Of a stretch of 64,000 nt of DNA, positions 23,031 to 35,676 are shown piece after piece. The stretch is taken from assembly GCA_038503035.1 (NCBI GenBank), contig JAVSML010000032.1:62001-126000 (forward strand). The letters run 5' to 3'. Position 1 is the stretch's first letter; each line of letters opens with the position of its first letter. Under the pieces are notes generated by a model that had not been told where the DNA came from, did no database searches, and worked only from the letters and a program-made list of their open reading frames with translations. This stretch comes from Crocodylus rhombifer (Eukaryota > Chordata > Crocodylia > Crocodylidae). Made by a program: the position numbers and the translations under genes.

Positions 23031-26000
23031 TAGCAGCAGAGGTACATGAATATAATAACAGGCATTTAGACTAATAAACCCTCAGTCAGTTAATAGGTTC
23101 TTTTTACCATTTAACACAAAGGACTAAGTAAAAATGAGAGCACTATATGGAAAGACAGAAGAGTCCCAAATATAGCTCGGGAGCTGTTAAAATGCAAAAC
23201 TGTGAGGTCATTATCATTTTTCTAATTATAATAGGTTACATATCCAAATGTCAGGAACCTGGCTGGAATTTCCAAACTTGGCTGTATAAAGTTAGTCATC
23301 TAAATCCATATTTAGTCACCTAAATACAAGTCTGAGTTTTCAGAGCCACTGCATGGCCTCAAGCCCAAATGAAGTTAATAAGAGCTGCAAGCGCCCAGCA
23401 GATGAACAAAAATGGGCCACTTGTTTAATTAGGAGCCTGAATATGTATTTAAGTGCTTCATTTTCGGCACCCAAGTTTGAAAATCTTAGTTCAGTTGGTG
23501 ACCTTCAGAAAATTAAAAGGAGAGACACAGGAAGCAAGGAAGAGGTTCTAAGAGGCTTTTTTCTCTTGGTGCCTGCCCGATGGATATTCCAGCAATAATA
23601 CAGAACACAAAAAATTGATGCAGCCTAAGAAAAAGAGAGCAGTTCAACATGGGCACCGTCTGCTTGATTAGCCAAGCCAATGTAAGTGTGATATTCATCC
23701 AGCCGTTACATCAGGGATGGCATGCACGTGCTGCCTGCTACAATAACTACTGTTCAGGGAGATGAAATGAGTAATTTCTTTGTCCATAACAAAAGACAGA
23801 GTGTCTCTTTCCTTTAAACAAAACAGCCCATTGAGGTTTTAGGATTCACCTCTGAACACAGCAGGGGGAAGAGGCTTGGACTTAACCAGACTGGCTGCAG
23901 AATGGAATTAGCCCCAGAAACGGTTTATTCCCACAGTAGACTGTTCAGGCTTGTTTTGTCAGGCACTGAGGTTCAAATGATCTTTTTGGCACAAGGATTT
24001 TGGCAGCTTGGAGAGGGCTGGTGCTCAATAACAGTAATACCAGCTTTTCCCTGGTATCACAGAATCATAGAAGGGTAAGCAATATAAACCGTTTTTCAGG
24101 GACTCAATGAGATTGAGTTGCCATTTTACAATGGGATCAAACTTTTAGTTAACTAATTGCTCACTTTTATGTGTAATCTCCAAGGTACCATGGGGGACAG
24201 ATAGGCATGTACAAACTACTCCTTGTTATGGATGATTTTTTCATTTTCTCATTTGAACTCTATACTGCTCTATACTTTGCGATTCGATTTGTTTGCTGTA
24301 CAATTAGCATAACAGACGCAACATGCTATACAATAGACAGACACAGTCTTGCAGCTCTTGAGCATGTGAGTAGGCCTAGTAAAGCCAATGGGAATACATG
24401 TGGTAATTAGGGTTATGAGATCAGGTCCTTTTGTTGTATTGGGTTGCATTTTTTATACCTAAAGATACTTTTTAGTTTGTTATTATCTACTTGTATTACG
24501 TTAGCACCAAGTGACTCCAACCAAGATCAAAGCCCCATTGTGCTAGACACTGTACAAATGTGTATTAAGTGGTAGTCCCTGCCATGAAGTACCAAGACAA
24601 AAGAACCATTACTATCCTCATTTTACAGAGGGAGATCTGATGCCCTACATGATTCCATCACTTACCCAAGGTCACGTAAGGAGTCTCTGGCAGAGCCAGG
24701 AAATGATCCCTGATCACTTGACTCCTCTAGTCTGCTGCCTTAATTACAAGATCGTCCTTCCTCTCAGGAGGACTCTTCTAATGTTGCCCAATCTATATTG
24801 TACCAAGTGCCTTCCATTCCTAATTACTTCTGTGGGAGTTGTGGGCACTCGGCACTCCTCTCCCCCAGGACTGGCCTCCTTTTTCTCCACTGAGGGCAAC
24901 CAAACACATTTCTGTCTGAGGAAATTCAAGCCAGAAATCTTAGAAGTGTTATCTGTTGATCAGTTTAGCTTTTAGCTCTGCTCTAGGATAACACAGGCAG
25001 AATCCTTGCTAAGAACTCTCTGTTGGAGTTATAGGATTCAGGCAGGGTGATACTGAATGCTCCCCTTACCAGTCACAAAGATGCAGTCACTTACAAAATG
25101 TCAAGCCTTTAAGACTCCCTTTATTTTTAACTGGTTTGCTTTCTCCAAAATATTAAAGATTGCAAAAAAACCTCTTCTAATGAATTGTTCTACATATTTT
25201 TCTAACACTTAAATGAACATGGGTTAGGATTTTCAAAGGAAAGGAAGTGAAATTCAATTAACATTTCTAATTTTTGGTTTTTTTGGCATCTATGAAAATC
25301 CTAGCCATTGGGGTTAAAAAGCATAAAGAGCTGAATAAAGATTTGGGCAGATCTTTCTGTTCTATCAGTTCTACACTTAGTAAAGTGAGAGCAGACACAG
25401 GGAATCAGCTTTTCAGGACATTAAGATTTGGACTTTAGCTTGGTGGAATGTAGGAAAAATGTCTAGGTTCTGGGGATTTTAGATGGCTATAAGTTTCCTA
25501 CATAGGCTTATGTCTCTTGCCTTCAGGTGTACGCTCAGTCAGGGTAGTTTTATGGTCCTCTCTTGCCACCAGGAAAGTTACAGCAATATAACTTTTGCTT
25601 AGCTGTGCATAGTTTCCAATCCAAGGAGAGGTCTGTGGCCAGCTGTGGAGAAGAATTCCACCTACCATCGTGGCCCCCCTTTCACCCAGTTTTCACATTG
25701 ACATTGCAGGGCCGTGCTTTTGTTAGCAGTGTTTGGAAACTTTTGAAAAGTCATGGCTTCCATCTGGCAAAAGTTTGTCCTTGCCTCAATAACCATTGCT
25801 CAGCATTTGACTAGTGCTGTTGCTTCCATCTGGGCCATGTTGTAAGATCAAGAGTTCTTCCCAGGATCCCCTATTGGAATATTTCTGTTTTACTGTGTGT
25901 TGGTACTAGCATCAGAAAAATGGAAGCATAGAGGTGATTTCTAGTACATGGAACTTTTTTCACCTTTGATCTGTCCAAACCAAGGAGGAGGTAGAACAGC

Positions 26001-26260
26001 AGAACCCAGTAGCACAATCATCCCATACAGTACTAATCTTTTTTGACACTGAAGCAGGCAAAATTGGGAAAAGCTTTCCATGGAAATTTTCAAAGTAAAA
26101 ATTATTTCTTTTTCCCTACTTCAGCATTATCCATTGTCCTCTGCAGTACCAATTATACACAGAGGGCAGAAACCAGAGTTACCAGATTAGATGTACCAAT
26201 GGTATGAGTCAATATAGCCAGCATGGGGGCTACCCATGATAGCAAAAAATATTGCAACTA
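23031..26260. other. Mostly unique sequence with an old SINE relic
   Basis: No gene recognised. A short TCACAGAATCATAGAA word near 24057-24072 resembles the tail repeat of CR1 elements but is too short to call. The MIR-type relic at 24500-24760 is listed separately. The 111-codon frame at 24640-24975 overlaps that relic and is not a gene. Confidence 0.4.
24500..24760 (+). repeat. MIR/CORE-SINE-type relic
   Basis: The series AGCCCCATTGTGCTAGACAC, TGTACAAATGTG, AGTCCCTGCCATGAAG, CCTCATTTTACAGAGGGAGA, CACTTACCCAAGGTCACG and TCTGGCAGAGCCAGGAA follows the well-known order of this reptile/amniote SINE-like repeat. It is well preserved for its age. Borders are approximate. Confidence 0.7.
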
Positions 26261-26527
26261 GGTCTGTCTACATGTGTGCTTTAATGCACAATAGACTTTT
26301 ACTGCTCATTAAAACATCATGTAAAAAACCACGACATTACACTAATGTGCAATAAAATAGTCTACTACTACACATTAAGTGTATCTAAAAAACATGCAAA
26401 TGCACTACTGAGCATTAGCAAAGCAAATGCACTTCTGAGCATTAGCACAGCATTAGTAGCTCACACTGGAGGTACTACATTTAATGCCTATTAGAACAGG
26501 AGCATTAATGCACATGTAGATGCACCC
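26261..26527. mobile_element. MITE-like element, copy C1, 267 bp
   Basis: The left end GGTCTGTCTACATGTGTGC and the reverse complement of the right end, GGGTGCATCTACATGTGCAT, form terminal inverted repeats, both followed by TTAATGC-type sequence. The interior is AT-rich with a short tandem duplication of GCAAATGCACTNCTGAGCAT around 26396-26450. No coding capacity. A second element with the same termini lies at 59940-60301. Confidence 0.6.
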
Positions 26528-26639
26528 ACTGCGTAGGACTTCTAAGGTCAAAATAAGACTTTATAGGATCAGCCTTGCAAAGTGTTGTACGTGCTCAGCT
26601 CCCACTACAATTCAGCACCACACTAAGCCAGAAACAAGC
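26528..26639. repeat. Old amniote repeat scrap
   Basis: GGATCAGCCTTGCAAAGTGT and GCTCAGCTCCCACTACAATT resemble the widespread reptile phrase GGATCAGGCCTTGCAAAGTG...CTCCCATTGAAGTCAATGGG. Similar phrases recur elsewhere in the window (for example near 9650, 42530, 56400, 56770 and 58490). The family was not assigned. Confidence 0.35.
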
Positions 26640-27686
26640 AGCAACTCCTATGATGGTGTCGACATGGAGTGCTGCCAGGGCCCCTGCCTGGGGGACACAG
26701 CATTCCTGGGGCTTGTTTGAGGCCTCCACTGGCCTCACCCATCCCCTGACCTGCGGGAGTTGCCCAGCAAGGCCTAGGGGGGCAGGGATTGGGGACCCCC
26801 ACACCTGTCCTGCAGGCACCCACCTTAGGGCCCTGGAGGCACAGGTGAGGGAGCTCCAGGAGGAGTTTAGCAGGCTGAGGGGAATCATGAGGCAGAGGAA
26901 GAAATTGACAGCTATTTCCTTTCCCTGCAGAGTCACACACCCAAGGAAGAAGCACCCCAGGAGGTGCCCTCCACTGCAGAGCAGCAGATGGTCACCTCCA
27001 GAAACAGGGCTACTCGTAACACAGCAGTACTAGTTCCTCCGGTCCAGCTGGAGAACAGGTACAAGGCCCTGGCAACACTGGAGGAGAAGGAAGGAGAGGA
27101 GGCAATCGGAGAGGAGGCAACTCCATGCTCTCCACGTTCCGAGCAGGCCAAAGGAGCTAAGCAGGCCAGGAGGAAAAAGCGTCGAATGATCAGCATAGGC
27201 GACTCCATCCTGAGAGGTACAGAGGGTCCCATCTCTCGCCAGGACCCAACACATGAGATCTACTGTCTACCTGGAGCTAAGATTCAGGACTTGAAGGGAA
27301 TGATCCAGGCTGTGATCCAGCCCACCAATCACTACCCCATGGTCCTTATCCATGTGGGTACTAACGATGCAGCCAGGAGAACCCCTGATCACCTGATGGC
27401 GGACTACCACGCTCTTGGGGGCGTGCTAAAGGAGATAGGATCACAGGTGGTTTTCTCTTCTATCCTACCAGTGAGAGGACATGGAAGACGGCATGCGACA
27501 TGCATCGCGGAGATCAACTGGCAGCTTCAGGAATAGTGTCTCGAGGCAGGCTTTGGCTTCCTCAACAATGGCCAGCACATCACAAGAAGAGACATGCTCA
27601 GATAGGATGGGCTACACCTTTCCCCTAAAGGTAAGCGTGTGTTTTCTTCTCGGTTGATGGATCTCCTCCGGCAGGCTTTAAACTAG
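26640..27686 (+). pseudogene. CR1 ORF1 protein, broken
   Basis: The reading starts in the frame containing LRALEAQVRELQEEFSRLRG (around 26821-26880), a heptad-like coiled coil typical of CR1 ORF1. A frameshift near 26930-26960 moves it to the frame with QLENRYKAL at about 27048. There follows an SGNH esterase: block I SIGDSILRG (27190-27216), block III HVGTNDA (about 27352-27372) and block V DGLHLSP (about 27607-27627). Two in-frame stops (27534-27536 and 27603-27605) precede the natural end at 27684-27686. In this family ORF1 binds RNA and may bind lipid or ester substrates. The catalytic Ser, Asn, Asp and His are all visible. Start codon not determined. Confidence 0.85.
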
Positions 27687-27833
27687 GCTTGTTGGGGGAA
27701 GGAGAAGATGAGGGCAGAGGAAGCTTTGGACTGTCAAACCAAGCAACACCCACAAGTACAGCCCAGTCTAAACCGACAAGCAGAACATATACACAGATAA
27801 GTGACAGGGGCCAGGGTAATGCTGAAAGTAGGG

Positions 27834-30361
27834 GGCCAGTGCACATATCCACAGGAGGACTCAAATGCCTCGTAGCATGGGAAACAAGCAAGAGGAACTT
27901 ACCCTCCTGCTAGCTGACACCAACCCAGACATAGTGGGGATCACTGAAATGTGGTGGGACCCAATGCATGACTGGGCAGTGAATATCAAGGGCTATAAGC
28001 TGTACGGGAGGGATAGGACAGGGAGGAAAGGTGGGGGCATGGCACTCTACATTAAGGAGGAATACACATCCTCGTCAATTAGCAAAGAATCAGAGGAGGG
28101 GCATTCTGAAGTGCTCTGGGTTAGAATACAAGGCAGTTGAGGGGAAAGAGATTTAACGGTGGGGGTCTACTACAGACCACCCAACCAAGGGGAAGAGCTA
28201 AACCAGGAATTCTTAAGTCAGCTCATGGAAGTAGTTAAGTCAAAGGACGGGGTCATCATGGGTGACCTGAACTTTCCAGACATCTGCTGGGAAGAGCAGT
28301 CAGCCAGGTCTGACCACTCACATAGGTTCCTAGCCAGAATGCAGGACCTCCATCTAACCAAGGAGGTACACAGCCCCACCAGGGGAGACACCTTGTTGGA
28401 CCTGGTGCTGGCCATGGGTGACGGCCTGGTGAGGGGGCTGAGGGGGTTCAACCACCTGGGTGACAGTGATCATCACCGGCTGGAATTCACCATCCAGAGC
28501 AAGGTGGCAAAGGCCTACAGCAAGGCAGCACCCCTAGATTTCAAGAGGGCGGACTTCAGTGAGCTAAGGAGAATAGTCGGGGAAGCACTGAGGTCCTGGA
28601 GGAGAGGGGAGCCAGGTGTCCAAGAAGAGTGGTCACTCCTTAAGGAGACGATCCTCCAAGCCCAAAGGGAGGTAATCAACATGGATCAAAGGGGGAAGGA
28701 GGGCGCAAAAGCCCCCATGGCTCACCAAAAGCATCCGGGAATGTCTCCTAGCTAAAACGGAGGCGCACACCCAATGGAAGGGAGGGGCCATCACCAGGGA
28801 GGATTATACTGCAGTTGCTCAGGGCTGCAGGGGGGCAGTCAGGAAGGCCAAGGTGGAGTTGGAACTGGGACTAGCTTTGCAGATCAAGGACAGCAAAAAG
28901 TCCTTTTTTAAATACATAGGGGGCAAAAAGAAGGTTCCAGGTAATGTGGGGCCCCTGCAGGACACGCTAGGAAATTTGGTCGTCACACCAGATGACAAAG
29001 CCAACATATTTAACGATTTCTTTGTCTCCATTTTCCTGAGCAGGGACCGGAACAACCACCCCCACTCTGGGCCCCCCTTAAACCCCAGGAGAGGTGCACC
29101 TAGGCCAAAGGTTAGTGAGGAACTAGTTAGGGAACTTCTGGAGGGACTGGATGTATTCAAATCAGCTTGTCCGGACAATCTCCACCCTAGAGTACTGAGA
29201 GAATTGGCTGAGGTCATTGCGGGACCCCTGGCATGGCTTTACAAGCACTTGTGGTGCTCTGGTGTGGTGCCAGAGGACTGGAAGAGGGCCAATGTGGTTC
29301 CAATCTTCAAAAAGGGGAGGAAGGAGGACCCGGGAAACTATAGGCCAGTTAGTCTTACCTCAATCCTGGGCAAGCTTTTTGAGAAAATTATTCTGGCACA
29401 TCTCCACAAGGGACCAGCAGGGGAGATTATGCTTAGAGGCAATCAACATGGGTTCATTAGTGGCAGGTCCTGTCAGACTAAACTGGTGGCCTTCTATGTC
29501 CAGGTCACCAAATCCTTAGATGCAGGGGTAGCAGTGGACATAGTCTTTCTGGACTTTCTGAAGGCCTTTGACACTGTCTCTCACCCCATTCTCATTAAGA
29601 AACTGGGGGACTGCGGTGTCGACACCCACACAGTCAAATGGGTCGCCAACTGGTGAGTGGTGGTGGATGGGTCATTTTCGACCTGGAGGGATGTGGGCAG
29701 TGGGGTCCCCCAGGGCTCAGTCCTCGGGCCCACACTGTTCAACATCTTCATCAGTGACTTGGACAAGGGGGTAAAAAGCATCCTGTTCAAATTTGCTGAT
29801 GACACTAAGATGTGGGGAGATGTGGGCATGTTAGAAGGAAGTAATAGGCTGCAACTGGACCTAGACAGGTTACAGGGGTGGGCAGCTGAGAATAGGATGG
29901 GTTTCAACACCGACAAGTGTAAGGTGATGCACCTGGGGAGGAACAACTGGCACCATACCTACAGGCTGGGGAACTCCCTTCTCATCAGTACAGAGGCAGA
30001 AAAGGATCTTGGAGTTATCACTGACTCCAGGATGAACATTGGCCGGCAGTGTGGGGAGGCAGTCAGGAAGGCCAACCGCACCTTGTCATGCATCCACAGA
30101 TGCGTCTCAAGCAGGTCCAAGGAGGTGATCCTCTCCCTCTATGCGGCACTGGTCAGGCCGCAGTTGGAGTATTGCGTCCAGTTCTGGGTGCCACATCTCA
30201 AGAGGGATGTGAACAACAGGGAGAGGGTCCAGAGGAGGGCCACTCACATGATCAGGGGACAACAGGGCACGCCCTATGAGGAGAGGCTACGGGACCTGAA
30301 CCTGTTCAGCCTCCAAAAGAGAAGGCTGAGGGGGCCTGTTGAGTGGCCTGTTATAAACTAG
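27834..30361 (+). pseudogene. CR1 ORF2: endonuclease-reverse transcriptase, broken
   Basis: The endonuclease comes first. NKQEELTLLLADTNPDIVGI (27883 on) leads to GITEMWWD with the catalytic Glu, then GVYYRPP, then GDLNFPD with the Asp/Asn pair near 28260, and SDHHRLEF near 28464, which carries the terminal Asp-His. One in-frame stop lies at 28138-28140. A frameshift near 28700 leads to PPWLTKSIRECLLAK. The reverse transcriptase follows: NYRPVSLTS (near 29335), FLDFLKAFDTV (near 29548) with the first Asp, PQGSVLGP (near 29708) and the catalytic FADDT (near 29791). A stop with a small deletion sits at 29654-29656, where about six residues before VVVDG are missing. The frame is lost near 30340, with the C-terminal part deleted. 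All key catalytic residues remain, so the decay is recent relative to other copies. Confidence 0.9.
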
Positions 30362-30535
30362 TCAGGGGGGATCAGCAGGCACTGGGGGAGTCACTCCTAC
30401 CTGGGGGTCTTGAAACAAGGCTAGATGAACACCTTGCTGGGGTCGTTTGACCCCAGTACTCTTTCCTGCCATGGCAGGGGGTCAGACCCGATGATCTGCT
30501 CAGGTCCCTTCTGACCATAGAAACTATGAAACTAT

Positions 30536-31974
30536 CTTGCTGCATGACACCACACGGAGCCATTTTTCCTTTTTACATGGCAAAATGAAAGAAAAGGTAT
30601 TTTACAGAGGTTTCTCTGATAACAACATTTGCCTGTTTCTCCCAGCAGCTTCCACACTGCTAGACCTGCAGTTTAATTACATGATTTAATCCTTAAAAAT
30701 CTTTCAAGCTGCTATGCTGAGAATATGTTTGATTTATAAACTCTTGCTGCTTTATGCCTCCCTTTTTTGTTTTGTTATGTGTTTTCCCACTTGGCCTCTC
30801 CTGGGTAGAATACTGCCTCTTCGCAGGCACATGGCCACTGCCAGTATGTTGTTTTAAATTCATATGGAAGACTAGTCCCTTTGATCCTTAAATTGGTTTG
30901 TCTTATGTTATCCTGTTGCCTGATGTTAGATCCAGCTCAATTTACACAATGGTATGATGTAGTAGGAACAGAGCTCTATATGTTATTACATTAGAAATGA
31001 GAACAGAGACACATTTTTTACCGGATATAATTCAAGGAACTATACTATTGGTAAAACAACCACAACAATCCAGAAATAAAGCCAAAAAAAAGATAGAATC
31101 TGAGATAGAATCTGGCAAATATCATCACTTCAAACCAGCTGTGCTCTGTCTTCCCTTAAAATCTATTAAAGTCTGATTGGCAACTTCCTAATTTCCTGGT
31201 CATTTCTCATAAATTTTTATGACAAGCTGGGGCGCTAAACAGGACACTCAGTTATGGTGGCATTTGTATCTTCCATGCCTCAGGGGAAGAAAATGGAAAC
31301 TAATTGCTGCTCTTTCATGGTATATCCTGTAGTTCCCAAAAATCCAAGTACAATGTAATGTACTTCCCCTGGCATGATCCATCTCTGAAGACCAGCATCA
31401 GAACCATGCAGTGTCTGTTTCCAGCAGCTCTTTGGCCAGGCTGCAGAACAACATGCCAGTCATTGTACTGCCTATGATAGCACCAGATTCTTGAGATTTA
31501 CAGTACAACCCACTCATAACAGAAGGCCCTTTGCACTGAGTTCCAGAATATCACTAATTTTAGGCTACCCTCTTAACTGGTTGGATTAATAAAAGAAAAG
31601 AATCGTGATGGGTTGAGATTTATATAGTAGTTAATTGAGTGTGTTTAAGTTGCTAAGACTTGCAGTGTTCAATACTCAACTGAGTATAATGGGAATTAGT
31701 GCGTACTGAGGGGTTTTTTTATAATTACTATTTTGGGCAGTCTATCTATCTATCATCTCCTTTATTTAACATATGTAGGACTAAAGTAATCACTATGATA
31801 TCCAGGCATGCAGATATCTACCACTTCCTCACATAGGAGGCTCCTTAATTCCCAAGCAAGCAATTTGAAACTCTTCAAAAATATCCAAGCAAAGAGTTAG
31901 CTTAATTGACAGGGAGCTCCATCTCCTCTTTGTACAAGAGACAAGTGCAGTTATTATGCAGTGGAATGGAGAAC
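30536..31974. other. AT-rich sequence, no gene recognised
   Basis: No reading frame, SINE boxes or terminal repeats were recognised. A short (TCTA)n run (TCTATCTATCTATCATC) lies at about 31741-31757. Confidence 0.4.
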
Positions 31975-31982
31975 ATAACCAT

Positions 31983-32743
31983 TAGGCCTGTGTGAAGCGG
32001 CTAGTATTTGCTTTGGATTCAGATTCGGCTGATTCAGGGGACAGTGATTTGATTCAGTGATTCAAATCACTGTCCCGAATCAATTCAGTCGAATCTGATT
32101 CAGAGATTCGCCCGCTGCCGAATCAGCCAAATCTCCGAATTGGAGAGGCCCCATCCCCTGTCCACTCTTCCAGCTCCATCAGTGGCTACCCCACCTACCC
32201 CCAGTGCCTGGCTCGTTAAAAAAAAAAAAGCCCCAAACTCACCAGCTCCTGCGAGGTGGAGGGCAATCCCTACTGCCTCCCTACTTCCCCGCACTGTGTG
32301 AGGATCTCTGCCACGAGCCCCAAGAGGCCCTGATGGCTGCTGCAGCAGCCAGTGAGTACAGGGCTTTTTTTTTTGCTTTTTTTTTTTAAGAGTTGGTCGC
32401 TGGGCCAGGCAGGGCAGCTATGGGGGAGCTGGGAGAGTGGGCAGGCATCAGAGGGCACTCAGGGGGGCTGCAAGACCAGGCAGAGGATGGGGCCTGGTGG
32501 GGTCAGCCCCTCTGTCCCTACTTACCAGCACAGAGTCCGGGTCCAGCTCCCTGCTGTAGCCAGTAGGGACTGCCCAAATCTCCAAAGCTCTCTGAATCTT
32601 TTCTGAATCAATTTGGAAAGCTTTGAATCAATTTGGACCTTTTCATTGGTCTCTTGATTCGATTTGGATTAGGACATGTGGCTGTCAAATCAGGTCAAAT
32701 CTCCCCCGAATCGAATCAGCACCCGAAGCTTCGCAGAGCCCTA
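31983..32743. mobile_element. hAT element, non-autonomous, 761 bp
   Basis: An exact 8-bp duplication, ATAACCAT, flanks the element (31975-31982 and 32744-32751). The left end reads TAGGCCTGTGTGAAGCGGC and the right end, reverse complemented, TAGGGCTCTGCGAAGCTTC. Both subterminal regions are packed with GATTC/GAATC words. A perfect 15-bp stem with a 9-base loop lies at 32038-32076 (arms GGGACAGTGATTTGA and its complement). The interior (32150-32560) is GC-rich with two poly-T/poly-A stretches and no transposase. The left end closely resembles the start of the foldback element at 54711. Confidence 0.88.
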
Positions 32744-34464
32744 ATAACCATCTGATGGTTCCACTATCTGTTTGAGTCAGTAGGAATTTAAACAAATATT
32801 AAATACAATATTATGCTTGTTGTAAAGAATAAAAAGAAGAACCTAGAAATGTCTTTTGACTCAACCAATTATTGGATGCCTGATCCTCACTCAGAAATAA
32901 AAATTTTAAAACAAACTTTATGCACTCAAACAGCAGCTGATGTATCAAAGTATGCTGCAAGTTGCTGTACACAATGCATTCAGCCATGACCCAGCTGAAG
33001 TCATCAGAGAAACTCCTGTTAGCTTATGGCTTCATCCAAAGCCTACAAAAGTTAATGGAAAGTCTCCCATTGGCTTCTCTGAGCTTTGGATTAGGGCCCT
33101 GAAAACGCAGCTGGTTGCAGTTAGTTCTTTTAAAAAGTCTATCAAATGCTCCCGCAGACTCTTTTGATCCACTCCCTTGATAACAGAATTGCTATATGAC
33201 TATAATTGAGGGCAGAATGCAATCTTATGTGTAAGTACATATGCTGGACTATGATTACATCAAGTGAATCACAATGCACGTCACACCAGTAAATAACCAC
33301 AGCCAAAATTCCATCACACTCTCCTCCCAAACACCTGAAAAAATGTCTGAGACCTTCAGTATGTTTATGGGAGTTTAACAAACCTGGTCTCTAGCAGACC
33401 GAGGTGAGGAAAATGAATTTCAGAGACTAAGGGGATTCCTGAGAAATTTATAGGATTAGCTTCAACTTTTGAATAGTCTGAAGCAATGATCCCAAGTAGC
33501 CCCTTAGGGGAATCTCACCCAGAGATGAGAGCAGTCTGGATAAACACAGAATGGTCCACAACTGGCATCAAAAATTGCAGTCTCCTTACCAAGCACAAGT
33601 GGAAGAAAGTGCTCCTCAGCACAACAGCTACCTGGCAATTCAGCAGTAGCCTGGTGTCTAATAACACCTTTTGAACCTAATTCACAAATAATGGCTGCGC
33701 ACACACCATAATTGGTGGGACCACCATAATTACTACCTTCTTCCTCTTATTGTTTCCTTTACCCTATCATTCCCTATGTTTTGTCTCGTGTGATTCTCCA
33801 TCAGTTAGCCTTCATCCAAGCCCAAATCCCCTGTAAACATTAGGTCATCCATTCCATGGAAATATATAGCTAAGTCTCAACCATGTACTGCAGACGCCAT
33901 TGTCTATATCTCCTGACTAACCCTCCAATCAAAGAGGGGAGAGGATGGAATGGAAGCCTGTAACACCCTGTGTGAGGAAGACCCAGATAAGAACAGACGA
34001 TTGTCTTTCATCACATTATGGGTCTGTGGTTTCAGGTTTCATTTTGAACATTGTGCATGACCCTAGTCCCAATCTCCTTATGTTCCTTAAAAACACAACA
34101 GCTAACTGTCACAGTCAACCTGTCCACCTGTTTACACCACCTGTGCTATAGAGCACCCTGTGCTATGGAGCACCACCATGCAAAGTTGCACCACCTAGTT
34201 ATTCATGCTCCACATGTACCAAATGCCAAAAAAATTGTCATATAGCCACTGTTTGGCCTCCAGCCTAGCCACTCCCAGTGCCACTCCAAGGCTATTAGCC
34301 ATGTGCAAGCTCATTGTTGTATGTTTAACACCACCCTAATGGCAACTCCATAACTTTTTTGTATTTGTTACATGAGGAGCCAGAGCTGAGCAGGCCATAG
34401 TCCCTAGCATGGTAGAGGCAACATAGACAGGTTCTCAGTGTCCTGGCCATATTTTACTGTAGCT

Positions 34465-34660
34465 GAGTTTTTGTTGCCATCTGCCTCAGCACCATACCTA
34501 GACTCCTGGAAGCCCCAGGTGAACTTTTAGTATTGGGCCCCCCTTCACCAGAGATAACGATAATAATAATAATAAAAGTTACCATTTTCAGGCTCCCTAT
34601 CTGTCTGGGCCCCGGGCAGCTGCCCAGTTCGCCCATGCCTGTGTCCAGCCCTGCTCTGAT
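34465..34660 (-). mobile_element. Possible DNA transposon fragment
   Basis: Read on the minus strand, the block begins CAGGGCTGGACACAGGCATG, continues GCAGCTGCCCGGGGCCC and GGGCCCAATACTAAAAG, and ends near CTAGGTATGGTGCTG. The GGGCAGCTGCCCGGGGCC phrase is typical of several vertebrate DNA transposon termini. It contains an (ATA)n run at about 34557-34576. No clear target duplication was found, so the class is open. Confidence 0.4.
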
Positions 34661-35585
34661 ATGAGTATTTCTCTTGAACATTTACCTGAAGGAATTTTTC
34701 ATTTTCTATTCTATCCCAAATTGATATGCAGGGTCACTACAGCAGTTAGTCAGAACAGGCATATATTGATAGACTATTGGTGTTCACCTTGGGTATGTGT
34801 GGGATGAATCATGGTAAAGTGGGTTTGGCCATGACTTTTAAAAATATCAGGAAACCTATGAGGCTTTTTACTTTCTTTCACTGCACACTGGGTTTGCCAG
34901 TTGGGCTCACTTCCTTCTTACTATGTCTCTCGGAGAACAGATTTAATTTTTATTAATAAAGCCACCTGCCTGGATTTTATGTTCTGAATGGAGCAATCAG
35001 GGCCTGCCTTATAGATCCTCAGCTCTTAAGAAACATCTCCTCCACTTAGGGCATGCTCTGATTAAGACCAGTAAATGATGGTCCCAAAAGGAACATACAC
35101 CAGCTGGGCATAGCTAGAGCCCATCACGCTGTTCCAGGTATGCCCTTTCTGGATCCCTAACCCATACTGGATCACAAGGCCTAGCCAGGGACTGTGGACT
35201 GTACAGCAGCTAAGCGCTACCCCAGGCTTGGAGAATTCTCAGGTCAGGAATTTATACCAGCGCAGCCTTTATACCAATGTAAATAAGCCATGTGTCCAAA
35301 ACTTTAGTCTTCTTTTATGCTTGTTTAAACCTATGCCTCCACATATGCAGTGTTATTGTCAGGCTATTTCCTTTTCATTTTTTTCTTTTCCAGTGTTAAA
35401 TTTAATTTTTAGAATTAGATGCTCTTCTGTAAATTGCTGTGGGTGGAACAGATGTTGCATTCATTTCTGCATTAAAAAATGACCTCTGAGCCCCAACTAA
35501 ACTCCTTACAATTTGAAATAACGCACACTGTTGGATACAAAAAGGAAGAGCTCCACTTCAAAACTTATATTGCCCAAGCAGGTAA

Positions 35586-35635
35586 TGTGTGCATGTGTCT
35601 GCGTGTGCATGCATGCATGTAAAAACAGAGGGAAC

Positions 35636-35671
<36 letters not shown>
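35586..35671. repeat. Alternating purine-pyrimidine tract plus (GA)n
   Basis: GTGTGCATGTGTCTGCGTGT-type alternating sequence and GCATGCATGCATG at about 35586-35620 are followed by an uninterrupted (GA)n run of about 34 bases at 35638-35671. Both are ordinary microsatellite-type sequences, prone to length change. Confidence 0.9.

Positions 35672-35676
<5 letters not shown>

Larger units (their letters stand above)
26640..30535 (+). mobile_element. CR1 LINE, nearly full length (CR1-A)
   Basis: This non-LTR retrotransposon contains, in order, ORF1 with a coiled-coil-like stretch and an SGNH-esterase domain, ORF2 with an AP endonuclease and a reverse transcriptase, and a short 3' UTR. The UTR contains GGGTCGTTTGACCCCAG and the typical GGTCCCTTCTGACC phrase, ending in a short ACTATGAA-type tail. 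Each ORF is broken by a few stops or frameshifts, and the region after the reverse transcriptase is shortened. The 5' boundary is uncertain because CR1 5' ends vary, and it lies directly downstream of another element. CR1 moves by target-primed reverse transcription. This copy is not autonomous as read. Confidence 0.92.

Noticed and set aside
24057..24072. CR1 tail fragment
   Set aside because: TCACAGAATCATAGAA resembles CR1 tail repeats but is only 16 bases with no adjoining CR1 sequence.
26595..26955. Minus-strand frames over CR1 ORF1
   Set aside because: Antisense shadows of the CR1 ORF1 reading frame.
35638..35671. CRISPR-like or satellite array
   Set aside because: Simple (GA)n microsatellite without spacers. 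The host is a vertebrate.
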